Shown: positions 1-7,766, counted from the stretch's first letter. The stretch: DNA of 64,000 nt from Pediococcus cellicola (GCF_001438655.1 NZ_JQBR01000004.1:62001-126000), one strand, 5' to 3'. Program-made: numbers and translations. Notes: generated from the letters alone by a model not told the origin.

Positions 1-1012
1 TGATGAGATGTTGCTTAACATTGCTTATAACCTGTTCTTCCGTAACTGAAACTGGATAGCGAACTGCAATCGCAAGTTCAAGATTATTGCCGGCCTTTTG
101 CAGTTGATAGGGCGTCATAATCAATTTGCCGCTGTCTACATCAGCAAAATCAATTCCCAGTTGTTTGCCATAGTGGTCATCATGAAGGTTGGCCAGCCAA
201 TGGAAATAAACACCAATTTCATCCGACAAAACCTGTCTTGTATCTATCTCTTGAGCTAAAATTGTCAATGCGTTACATCCTAAGTCAGGAGCGTTGGATG
301 GTGACCTTTTTCCATGCGCATGAATGACCTGGTCACCAACAGAGGCGATGACAGAATCAGGGACATGATCTGAAGATTGTTCTTCAGGATTTAAAATTTC
401 AAAACGACTAAGCTGATTAGCTGGAATTGGCGTACGTACGATAAAGTTAACAATGCCGCGCTCCCCATACACTGCTGGATATTTGCCATCAGGAGTAAAT
501 CCAAGTGTTGGTGCGGCCTCATTAGCAAGATAACGTCGCATGTCCGCGCTGCCGCTTTCCTCGTCAGATCCAAAAACTAACCGAATTGTATAAGGAAGTT
601 GAATGCCCATATCCTTTAGAAGCTTCATGCCAAACAAGGAAGCCATACTAGGGCCTTTGTTATCCAAAATGCCACGCCCATATAACCGAGAATTTTTTTT
701 GGTTAAATCAAACGGTGGCACAGACCAATGGCTGCCAGCTGGAACAACATCTAAATGCCCGAAAATTCCCACGTAATTTTGATCGTCATTTCCCCACTGC
801 ACATATGCGGCAGCATCATCAACCATTCCTGTTTTAAATCCATATTGTTGTCCAAACTTGAGCGCCAAATTTAAAGCTTGTCGAGGCCCTTCTCCAAATG
901 GCATTGCTTCTTTGGCAGGACCTTTCACGCTTGGGATTTGGATCATTTTCCGTAAATCTCGCAAAAACTCATTTTCATGTTGAGCAATCATAGTCTGTAT
1001 CTTTATTGCCAA
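1..1012 (-). CDS. M20 family dipeptidase, PepV/Sapep type (3' end cut by window)
   Basis: A cytoplasmic zinc metallopeptidase that probably releases amino acids from dipeptides in peptide nutrition. The visible 337 residues cover the N-terminal catalytic part; the family is usually about 450-470 residues, so the C-terminal quarter lies outside. The metal site is visible: GHLDVVPAG (His86, Asp88), GILDNKGPS (Asp117) and SDEESG (Glu151-Glu152, general base and ligand). I chose the TTG at 1012 because a GGGGG Shine-Dalgarno lies 7 bases upstream; the later ATG at 991 has none. It follows the GntR gene by 16 bp on the same strand and is likely co-transcribed with it. PepV and other Sapep-like peptidases cannot be told apart here. 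Confidence 0.85.
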   Translation of the reverse strand, partial: MAIKIQTMIAQHENEFLRDLRKMIQIPSVKGPAKEAMPFGEGPRQALNLALKFGQQYGFKTGMVDDAAAYVQWGNDDQNYVGIFGHLDVVPAGSHWSVPPFDLTKKNSRLYGRGILDNKGPSMASLFGMKLLKDMGIQLPYTIRLVFGSDEESGSADMRRYLANEAAPTLGFTPDGKYPAVYGERGIVNFIVRTPIPANQLSRFEILNPEEQSSDHVPDSVIASVGDQVIHAHGKRSPSNAPDLGCNALTILAQEIDTRQVLSDEIGVYFHWLANLHDDHYGKQLGIDFADVDSGKLIMTPYQLQKAGNNLELAIAVRYPVSVTEEQVISNVKQHLI

Positions 1013-1028
1013 TTTTTTACCCCCTATT

Positions 1029-1751
1029 CTATAGTTTATGGCGAACTAAGGTCGTCTTGAAGCGATATTTATCAGCCCGATAAAACGAAGTATCAAAAAA
1101 AATCGGCTTAGTCTCCGCAGTATAAGTTACAGATTCCACTTTCATCAACGGCTCTTGTGTTGAAACCTGCAATAAATCGGCCATTTTTCTTGGTGCAAGA
1201 AGCGCTTCAATTTCTTGTTGTGAATAAGCAATTTGTTCATGAGATTCAATAATAGCAAACAGGGATCCTTCAAAATCTTTAGGCGTTAAACCGAAAACTA
1301 AAGGTTCCGGGATGTAAATCTGTTCAACCGTCATTGGCTCACTATCCCAGTAGCGTCGGCGAACAAGCTTGTAAATCGGTACAGATAATCCCTCATTCAT
1401 CTCTAACTTAGCTAAAATTCGTTTGTCAGGATTGATTAATTGCTTGAATTCTAGAACTTCTGTATGACTTTTTTTACCGTATGCTTTAGAAACTTCTGTA
1501 AACCCCTGCAAGCCCAGACGACCGCTTTCTACTTTGGGATGTTCCATCACATAGGTTCCCTTTTGACGGCTCTTGACCAAAACTTGCGCATTGATTAACG
1601 CTGCAACTGCTTTACGAATCGTGAGGCGACTTACTTCGAACTCATCTGCTAAATCATACTCTGAAGGCAGCTTTTGTTTTGTGCCATAAGTACCATTGTC
1701 TACACGATTTTTAATGACTTTGGCTACTTGTTTGAACTTTGCTTCTTGCAT
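1029..1751 (-). CDS. GntR family regulator, HutC/UTRA subfamily
   Basis: A ligand-responsive DNA-binding repressor. From the ATG at 1751 the protein has 240 residues: a winged helix-turn-helix at about 1-68 (KLPSEYDLADEFEVSRLTIRKAV) and a UTRA effector domain at about 85-235. The GTG at 1760 directly abuts the GAAAGG Shine-Dalgarno, while the ATG at 1751 sits 9 bases away, so I prefer the ATG. Two AGTAtxTACT palindromes lie just upstream, which suggests autoregulation. The dipeptidase gene follows at 16 bp, so the regulator probably controls a peptide or sugar utilisation operon that continues beyond the window edge. The effector cannot be read from the sequence. Confidence 0.85.
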   Translation of the reverse strand: MQEAKFKQVAKVIKNRVDNGTYGTKQKLPSEYDLADEFEVSRLTIRKAVAALINAQVLVKSRQKGTYVMEHPKVESGRLGLQGFTEVSKAYGKKSHTEVLEFKQLINPDKRILAKLEMNEGLSVPIYKLVRRRYWDSEPMTVEQIYIPEPLVFGLTPKDFEGSLFAIIESHEQIAYSQQEIEALLAPRKMADLLQVSTQEPLMKVESVTYTAETKPIFFDTSFYRADKYRFKTTLVRHKL

Positions 1752-1771
1752 GGCATCCACCCTTTCAAAAT

Positions 1772-1796
1772 AGTATGTACTTTTTAGTATATACTA
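1772..1796. promoter_or_regulatory. tandem palindromic operators before the GntR gene
   Basis: AGTATGTACT (1772-1781) and the perfect 12-bp palindrome TAGTATATACTA (1785-1796) lie 14 bp apart, close to the likely -10 element of the GntR gene. They sit inside a larger dyad, CCTTTCAAAAT (1761-1771) against ATTTTGAAAAGG (1801-1812). GntR proteins typically bind short AT-rich palindromes before their own gene. That this regulator is the ligand is inference. Confidence 0.6.
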
Positions 1797-1856
1797 TCAC
1801 ATTTTGAAAAGGATTTCCTTATTTTTGCTAAATTTAAAAATTTTCAGAAAAAACAT

Positions 1857-1885
1857 TTGACACCGCTTACATAAAAAGGTATCCT
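1857..1885 (+). promoter_or_regulatory. sigma-A promoter of the putative small RNA
   Basis: A perfect -35 TTGACA (1857-1862), a 17-bp spacer and a -10 TATCCT (1880-1885). It points away from the GntR gene and towards a gene-free stretch ending in a terminator. The predicted start is near 1892. Confidence 0.65.
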
Positions 1886-1891
1886 TAACTT

Positions 1892-1989
1892 TGAAAGGTA
1901 GTAGTGCATCTCCTCTACCTTTAATCAATTCTCTTTCTCTCTTATGCCAAAAAGTGTGTTCTGGACAGTTGTTCAGAACACATTTTTTT
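1892..1989 (+). ncRNA. putative trans-acting small RNA with anti-Shine-Dalgarno loop
   Basis: A stretch of about 98 nt with its own strong promoter, no open frame and its own terminator. The first hairpin is AAAGGTAG (1894-1901) / CTACCTTT (1915-1922). Its 13-nt loop and the first stem base give CATCTCCTC (1907-1915), complementary to a Shine-Dalgarno plus start codon (GAGGAGATG). A pyrimidine-rich single strand follows (about 1923-1947, TTCTCTTTCTCTC). The second hairpin, TGTGTTCTG (1955-1963) / CAGAACACA (1974-1982), plus seven T forms an intrinsic terminator. This plan resembles streptococcal csRNAs and other C/U-rich Firmicute sRNAs. A leader for the next gene is less likely, because that gene has its own promoter beyond the terminator. 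Confidence 0.55.
1955..1989 (+). terminator. intrinsic terminator of the putative small RNA
   Basis: A 9-bp perfect stem TGTGTTCTG / CAGAACACA with a 10-nt loop is followed by TTTTTTT. Confidence 0.75.
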
Positions 1990-2010
1990 ATTTAGACCAC
2001 TAATTCTAGC

Positions 2011-2040
2011 TTGCATCTTCCTGCCAGTCTTCGCTATACT
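2011..2040 (+). promoter_or_regulatory. promoter of the 101-residue hypothetical gene
   Basis: -35 TTGCAT (2011-2016), an 18-bp spacer and -10 TATACT (2035-2040). It lies between the preceding terminator and the GGAGG ribosome-binding site. Confidence 0.6.
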
Positions 2041-2062
2041 AGGGAGACGGAGGCTGATAGCT

Positions 2063-2368
2063 ATGGGACATCAAATTTTTACTTTAATTGAGGAAATCAC
2101 GCGTAAAGATCATTCAAAGTACCTTGAAATTGCCAATATGGTCATGAACGGTCGCGCTGAATTAGCCGCCGAACGCGGTTTTATTGAAGAAGTTCGGATT
2201 TTGCAACTTAATATTCCCCATTCTGCTCACGTCATTAACTACGAAAATTATATTAATGAACGCTATGCCATTCCCGATGAAGATATGGACCACTGGGAAG
2301 AATGGGAAAAAGATGATAAAATAATGGTTGATTTTAATGCTGTGTTAAAAGAAAATCACATTTCCTAA
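2063..2368 (+). CDS. hypothetical acidic protein, 101 aa
   Basis: Not recognised. The protein is small, soluble and acidic, with no signal peptide or membrane segment. It is helical in its first half (residues 1-50) and has a very acidic stretch at about 71-87 (PDEDMDHWEEWEKDD). There are no cysteines and no obvious catalytic motif. The start is well supported: GGAGG at 2049-2053 lies 9 bases before the ATG, and a separate promoter and upstream terminator make it a one-gene unit. Codon use looks like its neighbours. A tRNA-Asn gene with its own promoter follows. I assign no function. Confidence 0.7.
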   Translation: MGHQIFTLIEEITRKDHSKYLEIANMVMNGRAELAAERGFIEEVRILQLNIPHSAHVINYENYINERYAIPDEDMDHWEEWEKDDKIMVDFNAVLKENHIS

Positions 2369-2416
2369 ATGCTAGCAGTAGTTTAAATGTGCAAATTAGA
2401 AATTATTAAAATTTGG

Positions 2417-2446
2417 TTGACAAATCTGTGGTTTTCATAATATAAT
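2417..2446 (+). promoter_or_regulatory. promoter of tRNA-Asn
   Basis: Consensus -35 TTGACA (2417-2422), 18-bp spacer, consensus -10 TATAAT (2441-2446), 15 bp before the tRNA. Confidence 0.8.
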
Positions 2447-2461
2447 GTTAAGCATAGTCAT

Positions 2462-2532
2462 TGCTCCGTAGTTCAGTGGTAGAATAATTGACTGTTAATC
2501 AAGAGGTCGCTGGTTCGAACCCAGCCGGAGCA
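2462..2532 (+). tRNA. tRNA-Asn (anticodon GTT)
   Basis: A 71-nt cloverleaf. The acceptor arms TGCTCCG / CGGAGCA pair over 7 bp. The anticodon loop is CTGTTAA with anticodon GTT, and the T-arm is GCTGG-TTCGAAC-CCAGC. CCA is not encoded. The top pair of the anticodon stem looks like an A-G mismatch, and the first D-stem pair is G-U. It stands alone with its own promoter and terminator, so it is a single-gene unit. Confidence 0.92.
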
Positions 2533-2540
2533 GTAAAGAT

Positions 2541-2576
2541 AAAAAGCTCAGTCTTAACTAAGACTGAGCTTTTTTG
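2541..2576 (+). terminator. intrinsic terminator after tRNA-Asn
   Basis: A long perfect stem, AAAAAGCTCAGTCTTA / TAAGACTGAGCTTTTT, with an AC loop and a T-run. Confidence 0.85.
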
Positions 2577-2599
2577 TTGTCTCCAAAACTCAATTACAC

Positions 2600-2630
2600 A
2601 AAAAAAGGGATCGAAATTGCTTTCGATCCC
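2600..2630 (-). terminator. terminator downstream of the glucosaminidase gene
   Basis: Perfect 10-bp stem GGGATCGAAA (2607-2616) / TTTCGATCCC (2621-2630). On the minus strand it is followed by a T7 run. It is the first good terminator after the cell-wall hydrolase stop, leaving a 3' untranslated stretch of about 155 nt in which I see no gene. Confidence 0.75.
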
Positions 2631-2786
2631 GTGCCATCTGATGTATACACCATAGAGATGTCCCTCTTCTGTGTTCATTTGGGGTAAACAGGGAGAGGAA
2701 GTAAATAAATGGTACCTATAATATACGCCACTTTTTCTCATAAGTCTATAATCATTTTAACTTTTTCTTATTTTTATCTAATAATC

Positions 2787-4094
2787 TTAATCTGTCAGCG
2801 CGCCGCCATAAATCCAACCGATCAGCTTGCCATTATAGTAACAACGGTAGTACAAAGTACGCACACCCTCTAATTTAGCTGTCATATCAACTTGAACCGC
2901 TTTTCCTGCATACTTTTTTCCATCATTTTTGCGTTTAGCTGTATAACTACTTTTAGGGACATGATTAAAGAAATTATGCCCAGGTACAGCCTTCACCTTT
3001 TTGGTTAATGTTGTGGCTGTATACTTGGTATCTAAAAAGCGGACGTTGTCTAAAGCGCCGCCGTAAATCCAACCTATTTCTTTACCATTCACAAAACAGC
3101 GATAGTACGGTGTTTTCGTACCTGCGCGCTGTGCCTGCTTATCAATCGTAATATTTTGACCACTGTAAGTTCTACCGTAGTGCAATCGTTTATTGGCATA
3201 AACACTGTAAGTCAAATGGTTATAGAAGTCATTTTTAGGGTTTGTACTCACTGTAGCCACTTTATACACGGTCTTATATGTAGCCACCTGTACAACTGCA
3301 GTTGAATAAATCCAACCAATTAATTTACCATTATAATAACAACGATAATACGGCGTTTTAGCACCCTTTTTGACGCCTTGATTATCAATCGTAATGGTCT
3401 TACCCTTATACGTCTTACCATAGTGCTTAAGCTTAGATGAATAGGTGCTTCCAGGAATATGATTATAGAAGTTATGTCCCGGATTCAACTTAACCTGCAT
3501 TCGTAAATTCTTTTTAGTATATTTGACTGCCGTCCCATCTAGCTTGCTATGAAGATTATAACCTTTAATTAAACTAATCAAAGTTCTTGCATAAGTTGGT
3601 GCCGTCGCATAACGTCCTGTCAAATAGTTGGCAGCAGCTTCAGGTGTTTTGGCATTCTCTTTCCAAGTTCCCTTATAGTAAGAATGATTCCAAGCTAACC
3701 CATTACGTAACAGATTACCATTATCATTCAGAGAAGCCTTAGCATTTGGATATTTACGAAATGCTGCATTAGTGTAATACAACGTGCCACCAGCTGTATA
3801 TTCAGCCGTTCGCATCGTGACCGACTTACCCTTATATGTACCTTTTATTCCAAAATAATTATTTGCCTTAACTGTTAATTGACTTTGACCCCAAGCACTT
3901 TCACAAGCCGCTTGTGCCATCATCAAAGATCCATATAAATTATATTTGGAAGAAACGCTTCTGACATCGGGCGTTAACCGCGAAATAAAGCCCTGTGGTG
4001 AGTCTGCGTGCACAGTCTTTGAATGAAATCCAAAGCCGGCCACTGTCGAAAATAAAATTATTAATGAGACAAATGGTAACCAACGTTTATGCAT
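2787..4094 (-). CDS. secreted endo-beta-N-acetylglucosaminidase (GH73) with three GW modules
   Basis: A peptidoglycan hydrolase of the autolysin type, acting at the cell surface in cell separation or turnover. It has 435 residues: signal peptide about 1-30 (cleavage after TVHA), GH73 domain about 32-182 with the conserved Glu65 in AQAACESAWGQS, then three GW/SH3-like wall-binding modules (about 188-270, 271-350, 351-435). Each module carries a YYRC-x(6-8)-GWIY block, with GW near 260, 341 and 426. I start at the ATG at 4094, seven bases after GGGGG; the ATG at 4100 touches the Shine-Dalgarno. GW modules usually bind teichoic acids non-covalently, and no LPXTG anchor is present. It is a single-gene unit next to glmS. 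Confidence 0.88.
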   Translation of the reverse strand: MHKRWLPFVSLIILFSTVAGFGFHSKTVHADSPQGFISRLTPDVRSVSSKYNLYGSLMMAQAACESAWGQSQLTVKANNYFGIKGTYKGKSVTMRTAEYTAGGTLYYTNAAFRKYPNAKASLNDNGNLLRNGLAWNHSYYKGTWKENAKTPEAAANYLTGRYATAPTYARTLISLIKGYNLHSKLDGTAVKYTKKNLRMQVKLNPGHNFYNHIPGSTYSSKLKHYGKTYKGKTITIDNQGVKKGAKTPYYRCYYNGKLIGWIYSTAVVQVATYKTVYKVATVSTNPKNDFYNHLTYSVYANKRLHYGRTYSGQNITIDKQAQRAGTKTPYYRCFVNGKEIGWIYGGALDNVRFLDTKYTATTLTKKVKAVPGHNFFNHVPKSSYTAKRKNDGKKYAGKAVQVDMTAKLEGVRTLYYRCYYNGKLIGWIYGGALTD

Positions 4095-4290
4095 GCTCAT
4101 TCCCCCGTATCTTAATGATCTTAGTATTAGTATATAATGAAATCCACTAAATCTTAATGCCTTTAACTGGATTGAAATATACGAATATTAACCACATTCC
4201 TAAAAACCTGTTATATCAAGCTTTAGCAACACACTTTTTTTACTTGTAATAAAAACTTAACATTTGTAGCATCTAAATTTTGGTTAAATT

Positions 4291-4326
4291 AAAAAAATCT
4301 AGTTGACGTGTCCATCAACTAGATTT
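4291..4326 (-). terminator. glmS terminator
   Basis: A 12-bp perfect stem AAATCTAGTTGA (4295-4306) / TCAACTAGATTT (4315-4326), followed on the minus strand by a T-run. Confidence 0.8.
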
Positions 4327-4336
4327 CCTGTATTTA

Positions 4337-6157
4337 TTATTCTACGGTCACACTCTTTGCTAAGTTTCTTGGTTGATCCACATTGTACCCACGTTCTAGG
4401 CTGGCATAATAGGCTAGCAGTTGAGCCGGCACAACACTAATCAATGGCATCAATAATTCTGAAATTGATGGAATAACCAATTGATCGCTGGTTTTGGCCA
4501 AATTCTCAGAGACGATGGTCAGCACTTGTGCCCCGCGAGACTGAACCTCTTGGATATTTCCTCTGGTGTGACTGGCGGTCCGTGCTTGCGTAATCAGCGC
4601 TATTACCGGCGTTTGGTCTTCAATTAATGCAATCGTGCCATGTTTCAATTCTCCAGAAGCAAATCCTTCAGCCTGAATGTAAGAAATTTCTTTAAGTTTT
4701 AAAGCTGCTTCCAAAGCCACGAAATAATCAACACCTCGACCAATGTAAAAAGCATTTCTGGTTGTAGCTAAATCTTTATGAGCCACAGTTTTAATTTGGG
4801 CTTTATCGTCAACAATTGCTTGGATGGCATTTGCAGCCAGACTCAGCTCGTGCTGTAAATCAAAAGCATCAGCGGCCGGAACCTGCTTACGAGTACCAAG
4901 AGCCTTGGCAACAACAGCTTCAACCGCAATTTGAGCTGTATAAGCTTTTGTCGAAGCAACGGCAATTTCTGGTCCTGCTTGTAAGAGCAATTGATAACTG
5001 GCTTCTCGATACAATGTCGAGTTTTCAACATTGGTGATCGTTAAACTTGGTGCCTGCCATTCTTCATTGACCCGTACTAGAACTTGGCGGCTATCTGCTG
5101 TCTCACCACTTTGAGTTAAGAAAATGAAAAATGGATGCTTAGAAAGAATTGGATCCGTGTACGCAAATTCCGAGGCCAAAACAGCTTGGGTTGGTACTTG
5201 TGCCAATTTTTCGAATAATGTTTGCCCGACTAACCCCGCGTGATAACTTGTTCCTGCACCCACAATATAAATCCGATCCGCTTTTGCCATCGCATTTAGC
5301 ATTTCCTGATCTAAAACAGGTATTCCAGAATCCTGCAAATAGGTTTCTTGAATCCGATGTAAAACAGCCGGCTGCTCATCAATTTCTTTTAACATGTAAT
5401 AGGGATAAGCACCGCGATCTGCCGCTTTAGGATCTAAATCAACATGAAAAGCTTTTCGTTCAACACGTTGGCCACTTTGATTGGTGATTTTTACCGTTTT
5501 AGGTGTCACAACGACCATTTCACCATCGTGAAGTTCTAGAAAATCTTTTGTGACGTTTAGCATAGCTAACGCGTCACTACATACCACGTTAAAATCCTTA
5601 CCCAGTCCAATTAGCAAAGGACTCTTATTCTTAGCGACATAAAGCGTCTCTGGATCTTCCCGGTCCATCAACAAGAACGCGTACGAAGACCCCTTTAACA
5701 AACTGATCGTCTTTTCAAATGCCTGTTGTGTGGTCATCTGATCTTGAATTACAAAATGGTCCACTAACTGAACCACGACTTCAGTATCGGTCTGACTGAC
5801 TAAACGAACATCGCTCAAATATTGCGCTTTTAATTCCTCATAGTTCTCAATCACACCATTATGCACCAAGTAAAAGCGTTCGTCAGTTGAAAACTGTGGA
5901 TGCGCATTTTTTACACTTGGTGCACCGTTAGTAGCCCATCTTGTGTGCCCGATTCCAGTGGTTCCCTTAATTTCCGGAGTTAGTTTGGCTTTAAGATCTG
6001 CAATTTTTCCTTGCGTTTTTACTAAATGGTCTTCTTTGTGAGCATTATTTAAGTAAATGCCCGCTGAATCATAACCACGATACTCAAGTTTCTCTAATCC
6101 TGAAATCAAAATTTCCGTTGCATCTGATCGTCCTGTTACTCCCACAATTCCGCACAT
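4337..6157 (-). CDS. glmS: glutamine--fructose-6-phosphate aminotransferase
   Basis: Makes glucosamine-6-phosphate from fructose-6-phosphate and glutamine, the first committed step to UDP-GlcNAc. The 606 residues match the family. The N-terminal class II amidotransferase begins MCGIVGVTG, with Cys2 the nucleophile once Met is removed; this fixes the start at 6157, three codons after an earlier possible start, with AAAGGA 8 bases upstream. Two SIS sugar-isomerase domains follow (about 285-425 and 455-600). The C-terminus DQPRNLAKSVTVE is the typical ending. It lies downstream of glmM but has its own promoter with repeated TTGGTAT half-sites. No glmS ribozyme is recognisable in the leader. Confidence 0.97.
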   Translation of the reverse strand: MCGIVGVTGRSDATEILISGLEKLEYRGYDSAGIYLNNAHKEDHLVKTQGKIADLKAKLTPEIKGTTGIGHTRWATNGAPSVKNAHPQFSTDERFYLVHNGVIENYEELKAQYLSDVRLVSQTDTEVVVQLVDHFVIQDQMTTQQAFEKTISLLKGSSYAFLLMDREDPETLYVAKNKSPLLIGLGKDFNVVCSDALAMLNVTKDFLELHDGEMVVVTPKTVKITNQSGQRVERKAFHVDLDPKAADRGAYPYYMLKEIDEQPAVLHRIQETYLQDSGIPVLDQEMLNAMAKADRIYIVGAGTSYHAGLVGQTLFEKLAQVPTQAVLASEFAYTDPILSKHPFFIFLTQSGETADSRQVLVRVNEEWQAPSLTITNVENSTLYREASYQLLLQAGPEIAVASTKAYTAQIAVEAVVAKALGTRKQVPAADAFDLQHELSLAANAIQAIVDDKAQIKTVAHKDLATTRNAFYIGRGVDYFVALEAALKLKEISYIQAEGFASGELKHGTIALIEDQTPVIALITQARTASHTRGNIQEVQSRGAQVLTIVSENLAKTSDQLVIPSISELLMPLISVVPAQLLAYYASLERGYNVDQPRNLAKSVTVE

Positions 6158-6186
6158 AGTCAACATCCTTTACAAATAAGTTATAA

Positions 6187-6304
6187 TTGGTATATATAAA
6201 TTTCACAAATTGGTATACACTGAATATCTATAAATTTACCTCACAATAATAGGAATGTCAAATTAAAAAAACTGTTTGGTATTGGTTTTATTCATGATTG
6301 GTAT
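6187..6304 (-). promoter_or_regulatory. glmS promoter flanked by four TTGGTAT half-sites
   Basis: On the minus strand a consensus -35 TTGACA (6256-6261), a 17-bp spacer and -10 TAAATT (6233-6238). On the plus strand TTGGTAT occurs at 6187-6193, 6210-6216, 6276-6282 and 6298-6304. One pair (23-bp step) lies in the 5' leader and the other (22-bp step) lies upstream of the -35. The half-site resembles the ATTGGT-type arms bound by NagR/YvoA-like GntR regulators of amino-sugar genes; this assignment is inference. Confidence 0.55.
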
Positions 6305-6320
6305 GAAAATAAATGCTGAC

Positions 6321-6357
6321 AAAAAAATTCCGTGATCTTTTCAGACCCGGAATTTTT
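6321..6357 (-). terminator. terminator after glmM
   Basis: AAAAATTCCG (6323-6332) / CGGAATTTTT (6348-6357), then a T7 run on the minus strand. It separates the cdaA-cdaR-glmM transcript from glmS. Confidence 0.75.
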
Positions 6358-6368
6358 CAAACTCATAC

Positions 6369-7733
6369 TTAAGCTTCGGTACCAACCTCAGATTTAACAA
6401 CTGCTACGATACGATCAACATACGCCGACACTTCTTCTTTAGTAGGTGCTTCAGCCATTACACGCAATAAATCTTCAGTCCCACTAGGACGGACAAGCAC
6501 GCGACCATCCCCATGCATTTCATCTTCGACCGTTTTAATAATGCCTTGAATTTTTTCATTATTTAAAGCGGCTTTCTTATCTTGAACTTTCACATTCACT
6601 AATTTTTGTGGATAAGTTTTCACTTCGGCAGCCAACTCGGATAGCTTTTTGCCTGTTTTTTTGACAATGTGCATCAGTTGTAAAGCTGTCAGCATCCCAT
6701 CACCGGTTGTATTGAAGTCAAGGAAAACTACGTGACCAGACTGTTCGCCACCAACGTTATACCCATTTTTAAGCATTTCCTCAACGACATATCGGTCACC
6801 AACTTTTGTTTGCACAGAATGCAACCCATTAGCCTCTAGTGCTTTGTATAAGCCCAAATTGCTCATAACAGTCGTCACAACTGTATCTTTCTTCAAACGT
6901 CCACGCTTGCTTAAATACTTGCCGCAGATGTACATAATCTTATCTCCGTTAACGATATTACCTAATTCGTCAACTGCAATGCAGCGATCGCCATCGCCAT
7001 CAAAAGCCACACCAAGATCGGCCCCTTTTTCCACCACAAATTTTTGGAGTTGTTCTGGATGGGTTGAACCAACATTGGCATTAATATTTAGACCATTAGG
7101 CGTAGTTGCCATAGTATCAAAGTCGGCACCTAAATCTGCAAAGATTTGTGATACAAAACCGCTAGTAGCACCATTCGCTGAATCTACACAAATGTGTAAA
7201 CCTGTCAGATCATCTGGAATAGTCTGTTCAAGAAACTGTGTGTATTTCAAAGCTCCTTCGGGGTAATCATTTTCGGTTCCCAAACCTTCAGCTGACGGTC
7301 TAGGTAAACTATCCGTTTCTCTATCAAGCAAAACTTCAATTTCACCCTCTAATTCATCAGAAAGTTTATAGCCATCAGATCCGAAAAATTTAATACCATT
7401 ATCCTGAACTGGATTGTGAGATGCAGTGATCATGACACCCGCATCAGCTTCTTGCTTACGAACCAAATAAGCTACGCCAGGAGTTGTAACAACACCCATA
7501 TTTAAGACTTCGATTCCTACCGAAAGTAAACCAGAAATCAACGCGGATTCTAATAATTGTCCGGAAATACGAGTATCACGTGAGACCAAAACTCGCGGAC
7601 CTTCATTGGCATTTTCTGCATGTTGCGTTAATACATATCCGCCAGTACGTCCCAACTGAAAAGCCAATTCAGGCGTTAAACTTTCATTTGCAATTCCACG
7701 TACACCATCTGTTCCAAAATATTTCAAAGCCAT
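6369..7733 (-). CDS. glmM: phosphoglucosamine mutase
   Basis: Converts glucosamine-6-phosphate to glucosamine-1-phosphate for UDP-GlcNAc and peptidoglycan synthesis. The 454 residues match the bacterial GlmM family. The phosphoserine loop is [10 protein letters not shown] with Ser105, and the Mg2+ loop is DGDGDR at 245-250. The sugar-binding GGEQSGH and the phosphate-binding [12 protein letters not shown] near the C-terminus are present. It is the last gene of the conserved cdaA-cdaR-glmM operon, 33 bp after cdaR. In Firmicutes GlmM also binds and inhibits CdaA, so the order carries functional meaning: cell-wall precursor supply is tied to c-di-AMP. Confidence 0.97.
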   Translation of the reverse strand: MALKYFGTDGVRGIANESLTPELAFQLGRTGGYVLTQHAENANEGPRVLVSRDTRISGQLLESALISGLLSVGIEVLNMGVVTTPGVAYLVRKQEADAGVMITASHNPVQDNGIKFFGSDGYKLSDELEGEIEVLLDRETDSLPRPSAEGLGTENDYPEGALKYTQFLEQTIPDDLTGLHICVDSANGATSGFVSQIFADLGADFDTMATTPNGLNINANVGSTHPEQLQKFVVEKGADLGVAFDGDGDRCIAVDELGNIVNGDKIMYICGKYLSKRGRLKKDTVVTTVMSNLGLYKALEANGLHSVQTKVGDRYVVEEMLKNGYNVGGEQSGHVVFLDFNTTGDGMLTALQLMHIVKKTGKKLSELAAEVKTYPQKLVNVKVQDKKAALNNEKIQGIIKTVEDEMHGDGRVLVRPSGTEDLLRVMAEAPTKEEVSAYVDRIVAVVKSEVGTEA

Positions 7734-7766
7734 AATTATCTATTCCTCTTCTTTATTAATTGATTT

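Noticed and set aside
2499-2741. 80-residue minus-strand frame ending APAGFEPATS
   Set aside because: It reads the complement of tRNA-Asn and two terminators; this ending is a known artefact of frames across tRNA genes.
6158-6368. glmS ribozyme in the glmS leader
   Set aside because: No core pseudoknot elements are recognisable, and the spacer is short, AT-rich and holds repeats and a promoter instead.
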